Part shown: positions 1 through 15,584 of the stretch, piece by piece | How the letters are laid out: each line of letters starts with the position of its first letter | Position numbering within the stretch: position 1 is the stretch's first letter | Assembly (NCBI GenBank): GCA_027493545.1 | Contig: JAOSKR010000005.1 | Coordinates: forward strand, 28,815 to 92,814 | Direction: 5' to 3' | DNA from: Roseovarius sp. | Lineage (GTDB): Bacteria; Pseudomonadota; Alphaproteobacteria; Rhodobacterales; Rhodobacteraceae | Length of the DNA: 64,000 nucleotides | Notes under the pieces: generated by a model | Seen by the model: the letters and a program-made list of their open reading frames with translations, nothing else | Databases searched by the model: none | What the model was told of the DNA's origin: nothing | Translations under genes and position numbers: made by a program

Positions 1-360
1 CGCCGCCACCTGGGTATCGAAAAGCGGCGCCGGGATGAGCCCGGCATCGACATGGAAGATCTCCAGGTCCTGGCGGGCGGCGTGAAAGACCTTGACCACC
101 GATGGGTCGCGGAAGAGCTCGTAAAGCGGCTCCAGCGACAGCCCCTTCCCGGCGATCGGGTCGACCAGCACCGCGTCGTCGTCGCCACGTCCCGGCAACG
201 CCAGCTGCACCAGGCAAAGCTGCGAATAATAGCTGCGCTCGCGCAGGAATTCGGTATCGACGGTCACATAGGGCGCGTCGCGGCCGCGGGCGCAGAATGC
301 GGCCAGCTCGTCGGTAGTGGTGATGGTGGCCACGGTGGATTGATGTTCCTGCTTGGTCAT
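1..360 (-). CDS. rnd: Ribonuclease D, N-terminal part (cut by window edge)
   Basis: Only the first 120 codons are in the window. The translation opens [20 protein letters not shown] and carries the exonuclease motif [14 protein letters not shown] near residue 35, whose Asp and Glu are the first metal ligands of the DEDD exonucleases; [19 protein letters not shown] and [13 protein letters not shown] follow, as in RNase D. RNase D trims 3' ends of tRNA and other small RNAs in the cytoplasm. It lies downstream of purN on the same strand after a 66-base gap, an order common in Rhodobacterales. The C-terminal HRDC region lies outside. Confidence 0.9.
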   Translation of the reverse strand, partial: MTKQEHQSTVATITTTDELAAFCARGRDAPYVTVDTEFLRERSYYSQLCLVQLALPGRGDDDAVLVDPIAGKGLSLEPLYELFRDPSVVKVFHAARQDLEIFHVDAGLIPAPLFDTQVAA

Positions 361-426
361 GTTGCCTCGTTCTGTGCCCCTTTGCCTACGGATATAGGCA
401 GGCGGGGCGGAAATGAAAACCGCGCC

Positions 427-1020
427 TCAGGGCAGAAGCACCGGCCGCCGGTCGCCCCCGGCGAAACGGCGCAGCACCGCGGGGTAGAGGATGTGCTCCT
501 GCGCCAGCACCCGCGCGGCGAGGCTGTCGGGCGTGTCATCGGGCGCGACCCTGACCCGCGCCTGGCCCAGGATCGGGCCGGCGTCGAGCTCGGCGGTCAC
601 CTCGTGAACGGTGCAGCCGGCCTCCGCGTCACCGGCGGCCAGCGCCCTTGCATGGGTGTCGAGCCCGGGATATTTCGGCAGCAGCGAGGGGTGGATGTTC
701 AGCATCCGTCCGCGCCATCTTGCCACGAAACCGGGCGTCAGGATGCGCATGAAGCCCGCAAGACACACGATCTCGGCCCCGGCCCGGTCGAGCTCGGAAT
801 TCACCGCGGCCTCGAAGCGCGCGCGGTCGCCGCCAAAGGGGCGGTGATCGACCACCGCCACCGGCACCCCCCGCGCTGCCGCCTTTTCCAGCCCGCCCGC
901 CTGCGCGTCGTTCGACAGCACCAGGCAGGGCCGGGCCGGATGATCGCCGGTCATGCTGTCGAGAAGCGCCGCCATGTTCGAGCCGCCGCCCGAAATCAGG
1001 ATCGCCACGCGTCGCGTCAC
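427..1020 (-). CDS. purN: Phosphoribosylglycinamide formyltransferase
   Basis: This 197-residue protein transfers a formyl group from 10-formyl-THF to GAR, the third step of purine synthesis. It begins [19 protein letters not shown], with the SGGGSN phosphate-binding loop, and contains [29 protein letters not shown] (catalytic Asn and His) and [17 protein letters not shown], all family signatures. The start is GTG, chosen because its bases overlap the purM stop as GTGA, implying translational coupling. Length is normal and no frameshift is seen. Confidence 0.95.
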   Translation of the reverse strand: MTRRVAILISGGGSNMAALLDSMTGDHPARPCLVLSNDAQAGGLEKAAARGVPVAVVDHRPFGGDRARFEAAVNSELDRAGAEIVCLAGFMRILTPGFVARWRGRMLNIHPSLLPKYPGLDTHARALAAGDAEAGCTVHEVTAELDAGPILGQARVRVAPDDTPDSLAARVLAQEHILYPAVLRRFAGGDRRPVLLP

Positions 1021-2066
1021 GCGAGCGTCCCGCGATAGCTCACCCCCTGCCCCTCGACCAGCCCGCCGAGCGCGATGACGCGCTCGCCGGCCGCCTCGAG
1101 CCCGGCGCTCAGCGCCCCGGCGCGGTCGGGGGCGACCGCCAGAACCATGCCGATGCCACAGTTGAAGGTCTTGAGTATCTCCGCCTGCGCCAGCCCGCCG
1201 GCGCGCGCGAGCCAGCCGAAGACAGGCGGCAGATCCCAGGTCGACAGGTCGACCTCGGCGCCGACGCCCTCGGGCAGGACGCGGGGCAGGTTCTCGGTCA
1301 GCCCGCCGCCGGTGACATGCGCCAGCGCATGCACGCCTCCGGCCTTGATCGCCGCCAGCGCGGGCCGGACATAGAGCCGCGTCGGTGTCAGCAGCGCCGC
1401 CCCCAGCGTCCCGTCTTCCCACGGGCAGGGATCGCCCCAGCCGAGCCCCGCGAGCTCGACCAGCCGGCGCACCGGGCTGTAGCCGTTCGAGTGCACCCCG
1501 CTCGAGGCGAGCCCCAGCAGCACGTCGCCCGCCGCAACGCCGGAGGGCAACGCCGCGCCGCGTTCCATCGCGCCGACGGCAAAGCCCGCGAGATCGAAAT
1601 CGCCCGCCTGGTACATCCCCGGCATCTCGGCGGTCTCGCCGCCGATGAGCGCGCAACCGGCGCGCGCGCAGCCCAGCGCGATGCCCTCGATCACCCGCGC
1701 GGCGCTGTCGACGTCGAGCTTGCCGGTGGCGAAATAGTCGAGAAAGAAGAGCGGCTCGGCCCCCTGGCAGACCAGATCGTTGACGCACATCGCCACCAGG
1801 TCGATGCCGATGGTGTCGAGCTGCCCGGTGTCGATCGCCAGCCGCAGCTTGGTGCCGACCCCGTCGGTCGCGGCCACCAGGACGGGGTCGTCATAGCCCG
1901 CCGCGCGCAGATCGAAGAGCGCGCCAAAGCCACCCAGCCCGGCCATCGTACCCGCCCGCTCGGTCGCCCTTGCCGCGGGCTTGATGCGCTCGACGAGCGC
2001 GTTGCCGGCGTCGATGTCGACCCCTGCCTGCGAATAGGTGATGCCCTCTCCCGCGCCTTTGACCAT
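1017..2066 (-). CDS. purM: Phosphoribosylformylglycinamidine cyclo-ligase (AIR synthetase)
   Basis: PurM closes the imidazole ring (FGAM to AIR, ATP-dependent), step five of purine synthesis. The 349-residue translation starts [20 protein letters not shown] and has [47 protein letters not shown] and [16 protein letters not shown], the classical PurM/PurL blocks. A longer in-frame start exists at 2156, but 2066 gives family length and has GGAG upstream. It is the first gene of purM-purN, with a GTGA overlap. Confidence 0.95.
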   Translation of the reverse strand: MVKGAGEGITYSQAGVDIDAGNALVERIKPAARATERAGTMAGLGGFGALFDLRAAGYDDPVLVAATDGVGTKLRLAIDTGQLDTIGIDLVAMCVNDLVCQGAEPLFFLDYFATGKLDVDSAARVIEGIALGCARAGCALIGGETAEMPGMYQAGDFDLAGFAVGAMERGAALPSGVAAGDVLLGLASSGVHSNGYSPVRRLVELAGLGWGDPCPWEDGTLGAALLTPTRLYVRPALAAIKAGGVHALAHVTGGGLTENLPRVLPEGVGAEVDLSTWDLPPVFGWLARAGGLAQAEILKTFNCGIGMVLAVAPDRAGALSAGLEAAGERVIALGGLVEGQGVSYRGTLA

Positions 2067-2178
2067 GCCGCCCGCTCCGCCCTTGGGTTCCGGCGCTCCG
2101 GTTAGACCATCGCGACCGGCCGCGCAATCGCGAAAGCCTTGACGTCGCGCCAGCACGCACCTACCTCTGCGCCGGATC

Positions 2179-2255
2179 GGGCCCGTAGCTCAATTGGTTA
2201 GAGCAGAGCGCTCATAACGCTTTGGTTGGGGGTTCGAGTCCCTCCGGGCCTACCA
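2179..2255 (+). tRNA. tRNA with CAT anticodon (Ile2 or elongator Met)
   Basis: A 77-base cloverleaf: acceptor GGGCCCG pairs with CGGGCCT (one G-U at the end), D arm GCTC/GAGC, anticodon stem GAGCG/CGCTT with loop CTCATAA, variable loop TGGTT, T arm GGGGG/CCCTC with TTCGAGT, and encoded CCA. The CAT anticodon fits elongator tRNA-Met or the tRNA-Ile that TilS modifies to lysidine. The GC-pairing acceptor plus GCTTTGGT after the loop makes me lean to Ile2, but I cannot decide by eye. Confidence 0.9.
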
Positions 2256-2439
2256 CCGATTTCAATGAGCCAGGCGACGCCGCCGAATTCGTTCGAAGGG
2301 TTATCGAACCCCGGGCCCGGATCGAACCCGGCCGGACGCCGCCAGGGCAATTGCCGCACCCCGCAGATGGCCGCCGCCGCCATCCCCGCAGCAAGTGCCC
2401 ACTCGAAAGATATTGTTCATGAGTATCCGGGGGCTATGA

Positions 2440-2559
2440 CGTGTCGCGTCTGATCGGTTCTCTGCCCGCGCCCCGGGCGTGACCCGGGGCCTCGCCATCA
2501 CCAAAGGAGCTCCCTGCCCAGGGCCGGGACGGGTATCGGATAAGATCAGATGCGACGCG
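2440..2559. repeat. Interspersed ~120-bp repeat with inverted ends, copy A
   Basis: The central 85 or so bases (CCCCGGGCGTGACCCGGGGC onward to GGGCCGGGACGGGTATCGGA) match a second copy at 22073-22189 almost base for base. The ends are imperfect inverted repeats: GTCGCGTCTGATC on the left, and the complement of GATCAGATGCGACGC on the right. It lies between two tRNA genes. It has the form of a short non-coding mobile or palindromic repeat (MITE/REP-like). Confidence 0.7.
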
Positions 2560-2584
2560 CCCCAAGACCCCTCGTCGGTGAGGG

Positions 2585-2661
2585 TGGCGCACCCAGTAGG
2601 ATTCGAACCTACGACCTTCGCCTTCGGAGGGCGACACTCTATCCAGCTGAGCTATGGGTGC
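2585..2661 (-). tRNA. tRNA-Arg (CCG)
   Basis: A 77-base cloverleaf on the minus strand: acceptor GCACCCA pairs with TGGGTGC, D arm GCTC/GAGT, anticodon stem TCGCC/GGCGA around loop CTCCGAA (anticodon CCG), T arm GTAGG/CCTAC with TTCGAAT, discriminator G and encoded CCA. It would read CGG arginine codons. All stems close fully. Confidence 0.95.
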
Positions 2662-3092
2662 CTGCTGCCTGCGCAGTGCTTACTCGATATTTCCGCGAGT
2701 TCAAAGAAAAGAACGGCAGCCTCGCGCACCACTGTTCCGACTTGTCGATTTTTGCCCCTGACACAACAGAGTCGCCCGGAACCGGCCTTCGGAAGACAGC
2801 GCACTTTCCGGCTGAACGAGAGGCACGTTGCGAAGCGATATAGACATGCCTCGCCATCCTCGCAAGCGTGTATCAATCCGCGCAAGCGCGAATTTCCCGC
2901 TGCGGCGCCTCCGGCCGACGGGCAGGCGGGCAGGCGGGCAGGCGACATGGAAAGATGCCGGCTGGACATGCCAACCAGACGAATCGATGGGTCAAGGGGC
3001 CGCGACCTGAAACGGTCCACGGCCCCTTGGATCTTTGGCGCAAGTTTCCTCGCGCCGGCCATCTTGCGGCCGGCGGGTCGGAAACCCGTCGA
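2662..3092. other. Intergenic stretch without a supportable gene
   Basis: No reading frame here shows a recognisable protein. Visible structure is limited to an 8-base unit GGGCAGGC repeated three times at 2920-2943 and the hairpin at 2993-3029, which is listed separately. The remaining sequence is probably the 3' flank of the small lipoprotein gene and the promoter side of tRNA-Arg. Confidence 0.6.
2993..3029 (-). terminator. Hairpin, likely terminator of the small lipoprotein gene
   Basis: Perfect 10-base inverted arms CAAGGGGCCG and CGGCCCCTTG enclose a 17-base loop that itself contains GACC/GGTC. It sits about 64 bases after the stop of the minus-strand lipoprotein gene. There is no strong T run, so intrinsic termination is inferred from stem strength and position only. 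Confidence 0.5.
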
Positions 3093-3227
3093 TCAGACCG
3101 GGTTGCCGTACTTGTCGTAAACCGGCTCTGGGACGACGATCGGCGCTTCTTGCTGCTGCTGCTGTTGAGCACAAGCGACAGCGCCGAAGCCGATTGCCAG
3201 CAGAGTGATAAGCTTGATCACTTTCAT
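3093..3227 (-). CDS. Small lipoprotein, 44 aa, with Gln run
   Basis: The translation is [20 protein letters not shown] followed by six glutamines and a tail ending VYDKYGNPV. The lysine-flanked hydrophobic stretch followed by AVAC fits a signal-peptidase II lipobox, so the mature part would be a 26-residue lipid-anchored peptide. AGGAGCTGCCC lies upstream of the ATG. Similar short lipoproteins ending in DKYGNPV occur, as far as I recall, across Rhodobacterales; function is unknown. The Gln run is encoded by a CAG/CAA repeat. Confidence 0.75.
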   Translation of the reverse strand: MKVIKLITLLAIGFGAVACAQQQQQQEAPIVVPEPVYDKYGNPV

Positions 3228-3424
3228 TTGGGCAGCTCCTTTCGCATTAAACACGGTGGATAAAACAACGAAACAAATCCGTTGTCGACCGTCTTTTCAC
3301 GTTGTCGCGAGGAATTGGGGCCTGCCACAGCAAGAGTTTGCCGGGTGTTGCCGAGTTGACGCACCTTGGCCGCAATCGCGCCGCATACCGGCCCCGATCG
3401 GCCTTCGAATCCCCCCTGCCCCGC

Positions 3425-4646
<1,222 letters not shown>

Positions 4647-4647
4647 T

Positions 4648-5252
4648 TCAGCCTCCTTTCATCGCCAGCCCGCCGAGGACGGCGGAAAACAGGGTCATGC
4701 CCACCATGAACGCGACCGCCGCCACCAGGCAGACCCCGACGGCCTTGAACATGTTGTCGAAGCGGTTGGCGGCGTCGACCAGCGCCACCGTGGCCCAGAG
4801 CCCCCAACCCAGGGCCGAGGAACGTCAGCACCCCGGCCGCGACCGGCAACACCAGCCCGGCCACGAAGAGCCCGGCCGCCAGCACCAGCGACACGAACTG
4901 CAGCCAGATCATCACCGCCAGCATGTCCGCCAGCGCGCCCTGCCCGCCAAAGAGATGCCCGATCCAGTGCAGCACGAAGATCGAAATCAGCGCCTGCCCC
5001 CAGTTGATCACCGCAAAGACGAGTGGCGAGTGATAGGCCGGCGAGAGCCGCAGCAGATCGCCGATCTCGCCCGGGGGCATCGGCGCCAAGTGAAAGACCC
5101 CCGAGACCAGCAGCGACAGCAGCACCGCCATCAGCATCAGGGCCAGCCACAGGCCCTGCAGCGGCAGCCCCCAGCGCAATCACCTCGCGCCCGGCCCGGC
5201 GCGGGTCGGTCGCGGTGATACGCAGGAGCGCCCTGATATCGGCCGGGGTCAT
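4648..5252 (-). CDS. Yip1-family membrane protein, second of a pair (frameshifted)
   Basis: The start MTPADIRALLRITATDPRRA overlaps the upstream stop as ATGA. After a break near 5178 the frame continues RWGLPLQGLWLALMLMAVLL and several more hydrophobic segments; a second break near 4815 leads to a tail ending in MKGG, one base before sufS. Joined, it is about 200 residues with roughly five membrane segments, like Yip1-domain proteins. Position inside the suf operon suggests a membrane role linked to Fe-S assembly; function is unknown. Confidence 0.7.
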
Positions 5253-5743
5253 CGCGCCTCCCGCCCTGTCCGTCCGGCCTCGTGCAGCGCGGAAAGCCAG
5301 AACCACAGGAACACCGCCAGCCACAGCGCGCCGACGCCGGTCTGCGCCGGCCCCGGGCCGACGAAGCCCGCCACCAGCCCGTTGAGCAGCAAGAGCGGGC
5401 TTGCCGCCAGCCATGACCAGAAGAGCGCCAGCCGCGCGGCATACGCGTCGTTCGCCCCGCCCAGCGCCCGCAGTGCCAGATGGCTGACGAATGCCAGCGC
5501 GTAAAACACCAAAGGCGCGAGAATCAGCCACGCCATCAGCGCGCCGGCCATTTCCTGATTGAGATCGCGTTCGTTCAGATGCGCCTCACGCGCCAGCCGC
5601 GGCCACTGCCCGATGAACGTCACCGCGCAGCCCGCCAGCAGGATCGCCAGCGCCCGGCCCTCGTTCGGACCCATCGCCAGCAGGCGGCGCATCACCGCTC
5701 GTGGCCCCCGGTAGGAGGCCACGATATCGGTTGTGACCGGCAT
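5249..5743 (-). CDS. Yip1-family membrane protein, first of a pair
   Basis: An intact 164-residue frame from MPVTTDIVASYRGPRAVMRR, with four or five hydrophobic segments such as ALAILLAGCAVTFIGQW and LALFWSWLAASPLLLLNGLV. The ATG at 5743 overlaps the sufD stop as ATGA and its own stop overlaps the next gene as ATGA, so I prefer it to the ATG eight codons upstream. Likely an inner-membrane protein co-translated with SufD; role unknown. Confidence 0.75.
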   Translation of the reverse strand: MPVTTDIVASYRGPRAVMRRLLAMGPNEGRALAILLAGCAVTFIGQWPRLAREAHLNERDLNQEMAGALMAWLILAPLVFYALAFVSHLALRALGGANDAYAARLALFWSWLAASPLLLLNGLVAGFVGPGPAQTGVGALWLAVFLWFWLSALHEAGRTGREAR

Positions 5744-7028
5744 CACCCCCGCCGGCGTGTCAGCCACGCATCGAGACGCGCCACGATCTCTTCACGCAGG
5801 CCCTCGTCCTCGACCTCGTCGACCGCCTCGGCCAGAAACGCCAGCGTCAGCAGATCGGTGGCCATGCCGCGCGGCACGCCGCGCGCGCGCAGGTAGAAAA
5901 GCGCGTCCTCGTCGATCGCGCCGCTGGTCGACCCGTGCGAGCAGGCCACGTCGTCGGCATAGATCTCGAGTTCGGGCTTGGCGTTGAACTCGCTGTCTCC
6001 GTCCAGAAGCAGCGACTGGCTGATCTGGTAGCCGTCGGTCTTCTGTGCGCCGGGCTTGACCAGAATCTTGCCCTGAAAGACACCGCGCGCACCGTTGCGC
6101 AGCACCTTCTTGAACACCTGCCGGCTTTCGCAGCCGACCGCGTCATGGGTGACGAAGACGGTGTCGTCGTGGTGGAAATCGCCGTCGCCCACGCAGGCCC
6201 CGGCAATATGCGAGACGCCGCCATCGCCCGAGGAACTCGACCACGCATTCGTTGCGCGTCAGCACCCCGTTCACGGTCAGCGTGAAGGACTTGAAGACGC
6301 TCTCCGCCCCCAGCCGGGCAAAGATGTGCGTCGCCGCGCGGCGCTCATGGTCGCGCCCCTGCGCGCGCACATGGTGCAGGATGCCGCCATCGGCGACGTC
6401 GATCTCGATGCACTGGTTGAACCGCGCGGCCGCCGGCCCGTTTTCCAGGATCGTCGCCTCGGCGCCGGTCTCCACCCGCACGACATGGTGCAGGAACGCG
6501 TCCGCCGAGTCGTCCTCGTGCATGTAGATCAGGCTGATCGGCTTTGCCGGCCTGCCGGTCACGCGGATGGTGACGCCGTCGCCGGCATAGGCGGTGTTGA
6601 GCGCCGCCAGAGGCCGCGGCACCGGATCCTGGCCGCGGGTCTCGAGCGTGCCGTAGAGGTCTTCGGCCCAGTGCTCCTTGGTGCAGCAGACATCCTCGAG
6701 CCGGTCGATCTCGACCCCCTCGAGCGCCAGTTCGTCCGATTTCTCGGCGTCGAAGACACCGTCGACAAAGACGATCTTCAGCCGGTCGAGCCCGTCGAAG
6801 ACCGGCGCCTCGTCATCCTCGAACACCCTCGCCGTGGGCGCCTGCGGCTGCACCAGCGTGTCGGGGCGGGTGTATTTCCAGTACTCGTCGCGCCCCTGCG
6901 GCAGGCCCATCGCCCGCACCCGTGCCAGCGCCGCCTCGCGGGCGCGCGCGGTGCAGCCCACCTCCGGCACCACCATCGTGGCGAGCCGTTCCTTCGGTGG
7001 CCGTAACCTTGCGGTCGTCGAGCGCCAT
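5743..7028 (-). CDS. sufD: Fe-S assembly protein SufD (two frameshifts)
   Basis: SufD is the SufB paralogue in the SufBC2D scaffold. Starting MALDDRKVTATE, the frame breaks near 6990, continues through EVGCTARAREAALARVRAMG, DEYWKYTRP and a long beta-helix region to NECVVEFLG, breaks again near 6225, then continues GACVGDGDFHHDDTVFVTHD, CSHGSTSGAIDEDALFYLRA and a C-terminal helical domain. CSHGSTSGAIDEDALFYLRARG is the SufB/D family signature region. The ATG overlaps the sufC stop as ATGA. Joined length about 428 residues, normal for SufD. Confidence 0.88.
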
Positions 7029-7783
7029 CACGCCACCTCTTCGAGGATGCCGGCATAGCCGTTCTCCTCGACCTCGAGCGCCAGCTCCGGGCCGCCGCTC
7101 TTGACGATGCGGCCATCGGCCATGATGTGCACCACGTCCGGCTTGATGTGATTCAGGAGCCGCTGATAGTGGGTGATCACCAGGAATGCGCGGTTGCCGT
7201 CGCGCAGCGCGTTCACCCCGTCCGAGACCAGCTTCATCGCATCGACGTCGAGCCCCGAATCGGTCTCGTCGAGGATGCACATCCGCGGCTCGAGCACCGC
7301 CATCTGCAGGATTTCGTTACGCTTCTTCTCGCCGCCCGAAAAGCCGACATTGACCGGCCGCTTGAGCATCTCGGCGTCGATCTTGAGCGTTCTGGCCTTC
7401 TCGCGCACCAGCTTGAGGAACTCGGTCGCGCTCATCTCGGCCTCGCCGCGGGCCTTGCGCTGGGCGTTCAGCGCGGTGCGCAGAAAGGTCATGTTGCCCA
7501 CGCCGGGGATCTCGACCGGGTACTGGAAGGCCAGAAAGAGCCCCGCCGCCGCGCGTTCCTCGGGGTCGATGCCGAGGATGTCGCGGCCCTCCAGCGTGGC
7601 CGAGCCCTGCGTCACCTTGTACCCGCCACGCCCCGAGAGCACATAGCTCAGCGTCGACTTGCCCGACCCGTTGGGCCCCATGACCGCATGTACCGTGCCG
7701 GGTTCGACCGTCAGGGTGACTCCCTTGAGGATCGACTTATCCTCTTCCTCAAGATCGACGTGCAGGTTCTTGATTTTCAACAT
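7028..7783 (-). CDS. sufC: Fe-S assembly ATPase SufC
   Basis: An intact 251-residue ABC ATPase. It has Walker A GPNGSGKST, the signature NVGFSGGEKKRNEI and Walker B MCILDETDSGLDVDAMKLV, followed by the switch His in LVITHYQRLL. The DETDSGLD and SGGEKKRNEI forms are specific to SufC rather than transporters. It powers cluster assembly on SufBD in the cytosol. It lies between sufB (65-base gap) and sufD (ATGA overlap). Confidence 0.95.
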   Translation of the reverse strand: MLKIKNLHVDLEEEDKSILKGVTLTVEPGTVHAVMGPNGSGKSTLSYVLSGRGGYKVTQGSATLEGRDILGIDPEERAAAGLFLAFQYPVEIPGVGNMTFLRTALNAQRKARGEAEMSATEFLKLVREKARTLKIDAEMLKRPVNVGFSGGEKKRNEILQMAVLEPRMCILDETDSGLDVDAMKLVSDGVNALRDGNRAFLVITHYQRLLNHIKPDVVHIMADGRIVKSGGPELALEVEENGYAGILEEVA

Positions 7784-7848
7784 TTATCATCTTCTCCAGC
7801 ATTCCTGCCGCTGGCGTTTCACCACGACGGCGTCTGATCCTTCATTCA

Positions 7849-9402
<1,554 letters not shown>

Positions 9403-9419
9403 TCCCTGCTCCTTTCGCG

Positions 9420-10454
9420 TCACGCCGCGCGGGCGCGATGTTTGTCGTGCAGCCCCGCCCAGGTCCGGGCAAAGCGTATCACCTCGTCCTCGGTCGTCGC
9501 CGGCCCCAGCGAGACGCGCACCGCGCAGGCTGCGTGCCCGGCCTCAAAGCCCATCGCCCGCAGCACGCGGCTGGCGCGCACCTTGCCGCTGGAACAGGCC
9601 GATCCCGACGAAATCGCGAACCCGGCCAGATCCAGCGCCATCACCTGCGTCTCTCCCTTCCAGCCGGGTGTGATGAAACACGCGGTGTTGGGCAAGCGCC
9701 GATCCGATATCCCGACAAAAATAGTCTCTTTGGCGGAATCCACAAGACAAGATTCTAGAATGTTTCTAAGTTTGCCGACGCGGGTCCAGACCCCCGCCTC
9801 CTGATCCCGCATCGCGGCCTCGGCCGCGGCCGCGAAACCCGCGATTCCCATGATGTTTTCGGTACCTGAACGCCGTCCCATCTCCTGCCCGCCACCGAGG
9901 CTCAGCGCCGGTATTTCGAGCCCCTCGCGCACGATCAGGGCCCCCACTCCCTTGGGTCCGCCGAGCTTGTGCGCTGACATGACGCACATGTCGGCCCCGC
10001 TCCAGGCAAACGAAAAGGGCAACCGCCCCACCGCCTGGGTGATGTCCAGAAGCAGCGCACCCTCGCGCGCGACCGGTGGCGCCGGTGGCTCGGTCACGAT
10101 CCCGGTCTCGGAATTGGCCAGCCCCATGGCGTGAATTCGCGCGCCCCCGCCGCCCTCGCGGCGATGCGACCAGAGCGCGTCATGGGCGGTCTCCTGCACC
10201 TCGACCGGGCCCGGCCAGCGCGCCAGTACGCCCGCGGCCTCGGTGGCGCCGGAGGTAAAGACCACCTCCTGCGGTTTCGCCCCTACCGCCGCGGCGACCC
10301 GCGCGCGCGCGCGCTCGACGAGGCCCCGCGCCGCGCGCCCCTCGGCGTGTACGCTCGACGGGTTGCCGGCCACGTCCATCGCCTCGATCATCGCCGCGCG
10401 CGCCTCGGCCCGCAGCGGCGCCGTCGCGTTGTAGTCCAGATAGACCCGCGTCAT
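9420..10454 (-). CDS. Cysteine desulfurase, NifS/IscS-like
   Basis: A PLP enzyme of 344 residues: [28 protein letters not shown], and the PLP lysine in [17 protein letters not shown]. The C-terminal loop [20 protein letters not shown] contains the catalytic cysteine and is the NifS/IscS class I type, unlike SufS at the operon end. It would supply sulfur as persulfide. Second gene after iscR and before sufB. At 344 residues it is shorter than IscS (about 400). Which acceptor it serves is not visible. Confidence 0.9.
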   Translation of the reverse strand: MTRVYLDYNATAPLRAEARAAMIEAMDVAGNPSSVHAEGRAARGLVERARARVAAAVGAKPQEVVFTSGATEAAGVLARWPGPVEVQETAHDALWSHRREGGGGARIHAMGLANSETGIVTEPPAPPVAREGALLLDITQAVGRLPFSFAWSGADMCVMSAHKLGGPKGVGALIVREGLEIPALSLGGGQEMGRRSGTENIMGIAGFAAAAEAAMRDQEAGVWTRVGKLRNILESCLVDSAKETIFVGISDRRLPNTACFITPGWKGETQVMALDLAGFAISSGSACSSGKVRASRVLRAMGFEAGHAACAVRVSLGPATTEDEVIRFARTWAGLHDKHRARAA

Positions 10455-10561
10455 CGCTCCACCCGCTCCCTTCCGAAACGGCTACCCCGGCACGGGCGTC
10501 GCCCCGGGCCGTGACGGGGGGCGGCGCCCCCTCCGCATCGGCGGTGCCTTACCACCCGCGC

Positions 10562-11023
10562 TTATTCCTCGTCCACCACCGAAAACAGTGTCGGCACCGC
10601 CGGGCAGGGCGCCAGCGAATTGTTCACCACGTCGCTCAGCCTGGTCTGGTGCAGGAAGACGTAGACATGCGCGCTCAGCCCCTCCCACAACCGGTTGGTC
10701 ATCGACTGCGCCCGCGTGCCGCTGGTACCGCCCGAGGCGCCGGCGCCGACATGCAGCGCATCGACGGTCTCGTCGACCGCCTGCAGCACGTCGCCGACCC
10801 GGATTTCCGAGGCCGGGCGCGCCAGCCGGTAGCCGCCGCCCGGCCCGCGCACCGACTCCACCAGCATCGCGCGCCTGAGCTTGACGAAGAGCTGTTCCAG
10901 ATAGGGCAGCGAGATGCTCTGCCGTTTAGCGATCTCGCCCAGCGTGACCAGACCCTCGCCCTGCATCAGCGCGATGTCGACCAGCGCCACCATCGCGTAG
11001 CGCCCCTTGGTGCTGAGTTTCAT
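10562..11023 (-). CDS. iscR: Rrf2-family regulator IscR with a single cysteine
   Basis: A 153-residue winged-helix repressor: MKLSTKGRYAMVALVDIALM, YLEQLFVKLRRAMLVESVRG and GPGGGYRLARP, as in IscR. The segment that holds three cluster cysteines in E. coli IscR (after about residue 90) reads HVGAGASGGTSGTRAQ with none; the only cysteine is C140. A single-cysteine IscR has been reported for Rhodobacter sphaeroides, which this resembles. It heads the desulfurase-sufBCD-sufS operon and probably represses it when Fe-S supply is sufficient. Confidence 0.92.
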   Translation of the reverse strand: MKLSTKGRYAMVALVDIALMQGEGLVTLGEIAKRQSISLPYLEQLFVKLRRAMLVESVRGPGGGYRLARPASEIRVGDVLQAVDETVDALHVGAGASGGTSGTRAQSMTNRLWEGLSAHVYVFLHQTRLSDVVNNSLAPCPAVPTLFSVVDEE

Positions 11024-11181
11024 GCGTCCGTCCCCGCGAACAGATTGACCTTGCGACCGGCAGAGCTTATTTCGCACAGAGCCCGGTCCGGCCCTTGCTG
11101 GAAACCAGAACAACGTAGTGGGCGCGGGATTGGCCGTCAACGATCCACCCGGCACCCTCGAGAGATGGACAATATGACCCT

Positions 11182-11834
11182 ATGCCAGAGGTAATCTTTC
11201 CCGGCCCCGAAGGCCGGCTCGAAGGCCGCTACCACCCGCAACGCGAAAAGGACGCGCCGATCGCCATCGTGCTGCACCCACATCCGCAATTCGGCGGCAC
11301 GATGAACAACAAGGTCGTCTACAACCTGCATTACGCCTTCTACAACATGGGCTTCACCGTGCTGCGGTTCAATTTCCGCGGCGTCGGGCGCAGCCAGGGC
11401 GAATACGATCAGGGCGTGGGCGAGCTTTCGGACGCCGCCGCCGCGCTCGACTACCTGCAATCCATGAACAACAACTCCAAGCACTGCTGGGTGGCGGGCT
11501 TTTCCTTTGGCGCCTGGATCGGGATGCAGCTCCTGATGCGCCGGCCCGAGATCACCGGCTTCATCTCGGCGAGCCCTCCGGCCAACATGTACGATTTCAC
11601 GTTCCTGGCGCCCTGCCCCTCGTCGGGGCTGATCATCAACGGCACCAACGACCGCGTCGCGCCCCCGCCGACACCCGTGCGCTGGTCAGGAAGCTGCAGG
11701 AACAGCAGGGCATCACCGTCACCCACGAGGAGATCGAAGGCTCCGGCCACTTCTTCGAAGACCCGCACATGGACCGGATGATCGAAATCGTCACCGACTA
11801 TGTGAAACGCCGCCTGACCGAGACCACGAGGTGA
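11182..11834 (+). CDS. Alpha/beta hydrolase (frameshift near the end)
   Basis: The frame MPEVIFPGPEGRLEGRYHPQ continues with VLHPHPQFGGTMNNKVVYNL, FNFRGVGRSQGEYD and the nucleophile elbow GFSFGAW, typical of the dienelactone-hydrolase-like group. The protein breaks near 11667, where one base is missing from GCGCCCCCG. The next frame gives TRALVRKLQEQQG, then EIEGSGHFFEDPHMDRMIEI with the catalytic His, ending RLTETTR. Joined length is about 217 residues. Substrate unknown. Divergent from iscR. Confidence 0.85.
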
Positions 11835-11838
11835 GCGC

Positions 11839-12090
11839 ATGGGCGTGACCGAAGACCTCGCCGACGACCTGGCAACGCAGGTGATCCGCTATGTCGATGC
11901 CTCCGGCGACGAACAGGTCGTCAATGACATCGTCAAGGTGCTGGGCGCCATCTCGCAGACCGCCGAAGAGGCGTTCCTGACCTCGATGCGGGTGCGCCGC
12001 GCCAACCTCAAGGCTCGCGCATTGCTGGCCGACCGGATCAAGGCGTTCAAGGCGAGACAACCCAGGGGCGAGGCCGACAAGCCGGATTAA
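11839..12090 (+). CDS. Hypothetical protein, 83 aa
   Basis: Starts MGVTEDLADDLATQVIRYVD four bases after the hydrolase stop, with AGGTGAGC upstream. It is acidic in the first half, basic in the second (RVRRANLKARALLADRIKAF) and largely helical. No known motif. The tight spacing suggests co-expression with the hydrolase. It converges on mfd. Confidence 0.7.
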   Translation: MGVTEDLADDLATQVIRYVDASGDEQVVNDIVKVLGAISQTAEEAFLTSMRVRRANLKARALLADRIKAFKARQPRGEADKPD

Positions 12091-12115
12091 GTATGAACGC
12101 CAAGGCGCTGTGCAA

Positions 12116-15572
<3,457 letters not shown>

Positions 15573-15584
15573 CGTCCGCCGGCC

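Noticed and set aside
2920..2943. Three tandem copies of GGGCAGGC
   Set aside because: Too short and low in complexity to mean more than slippage in GC-rich intergenic DNA.
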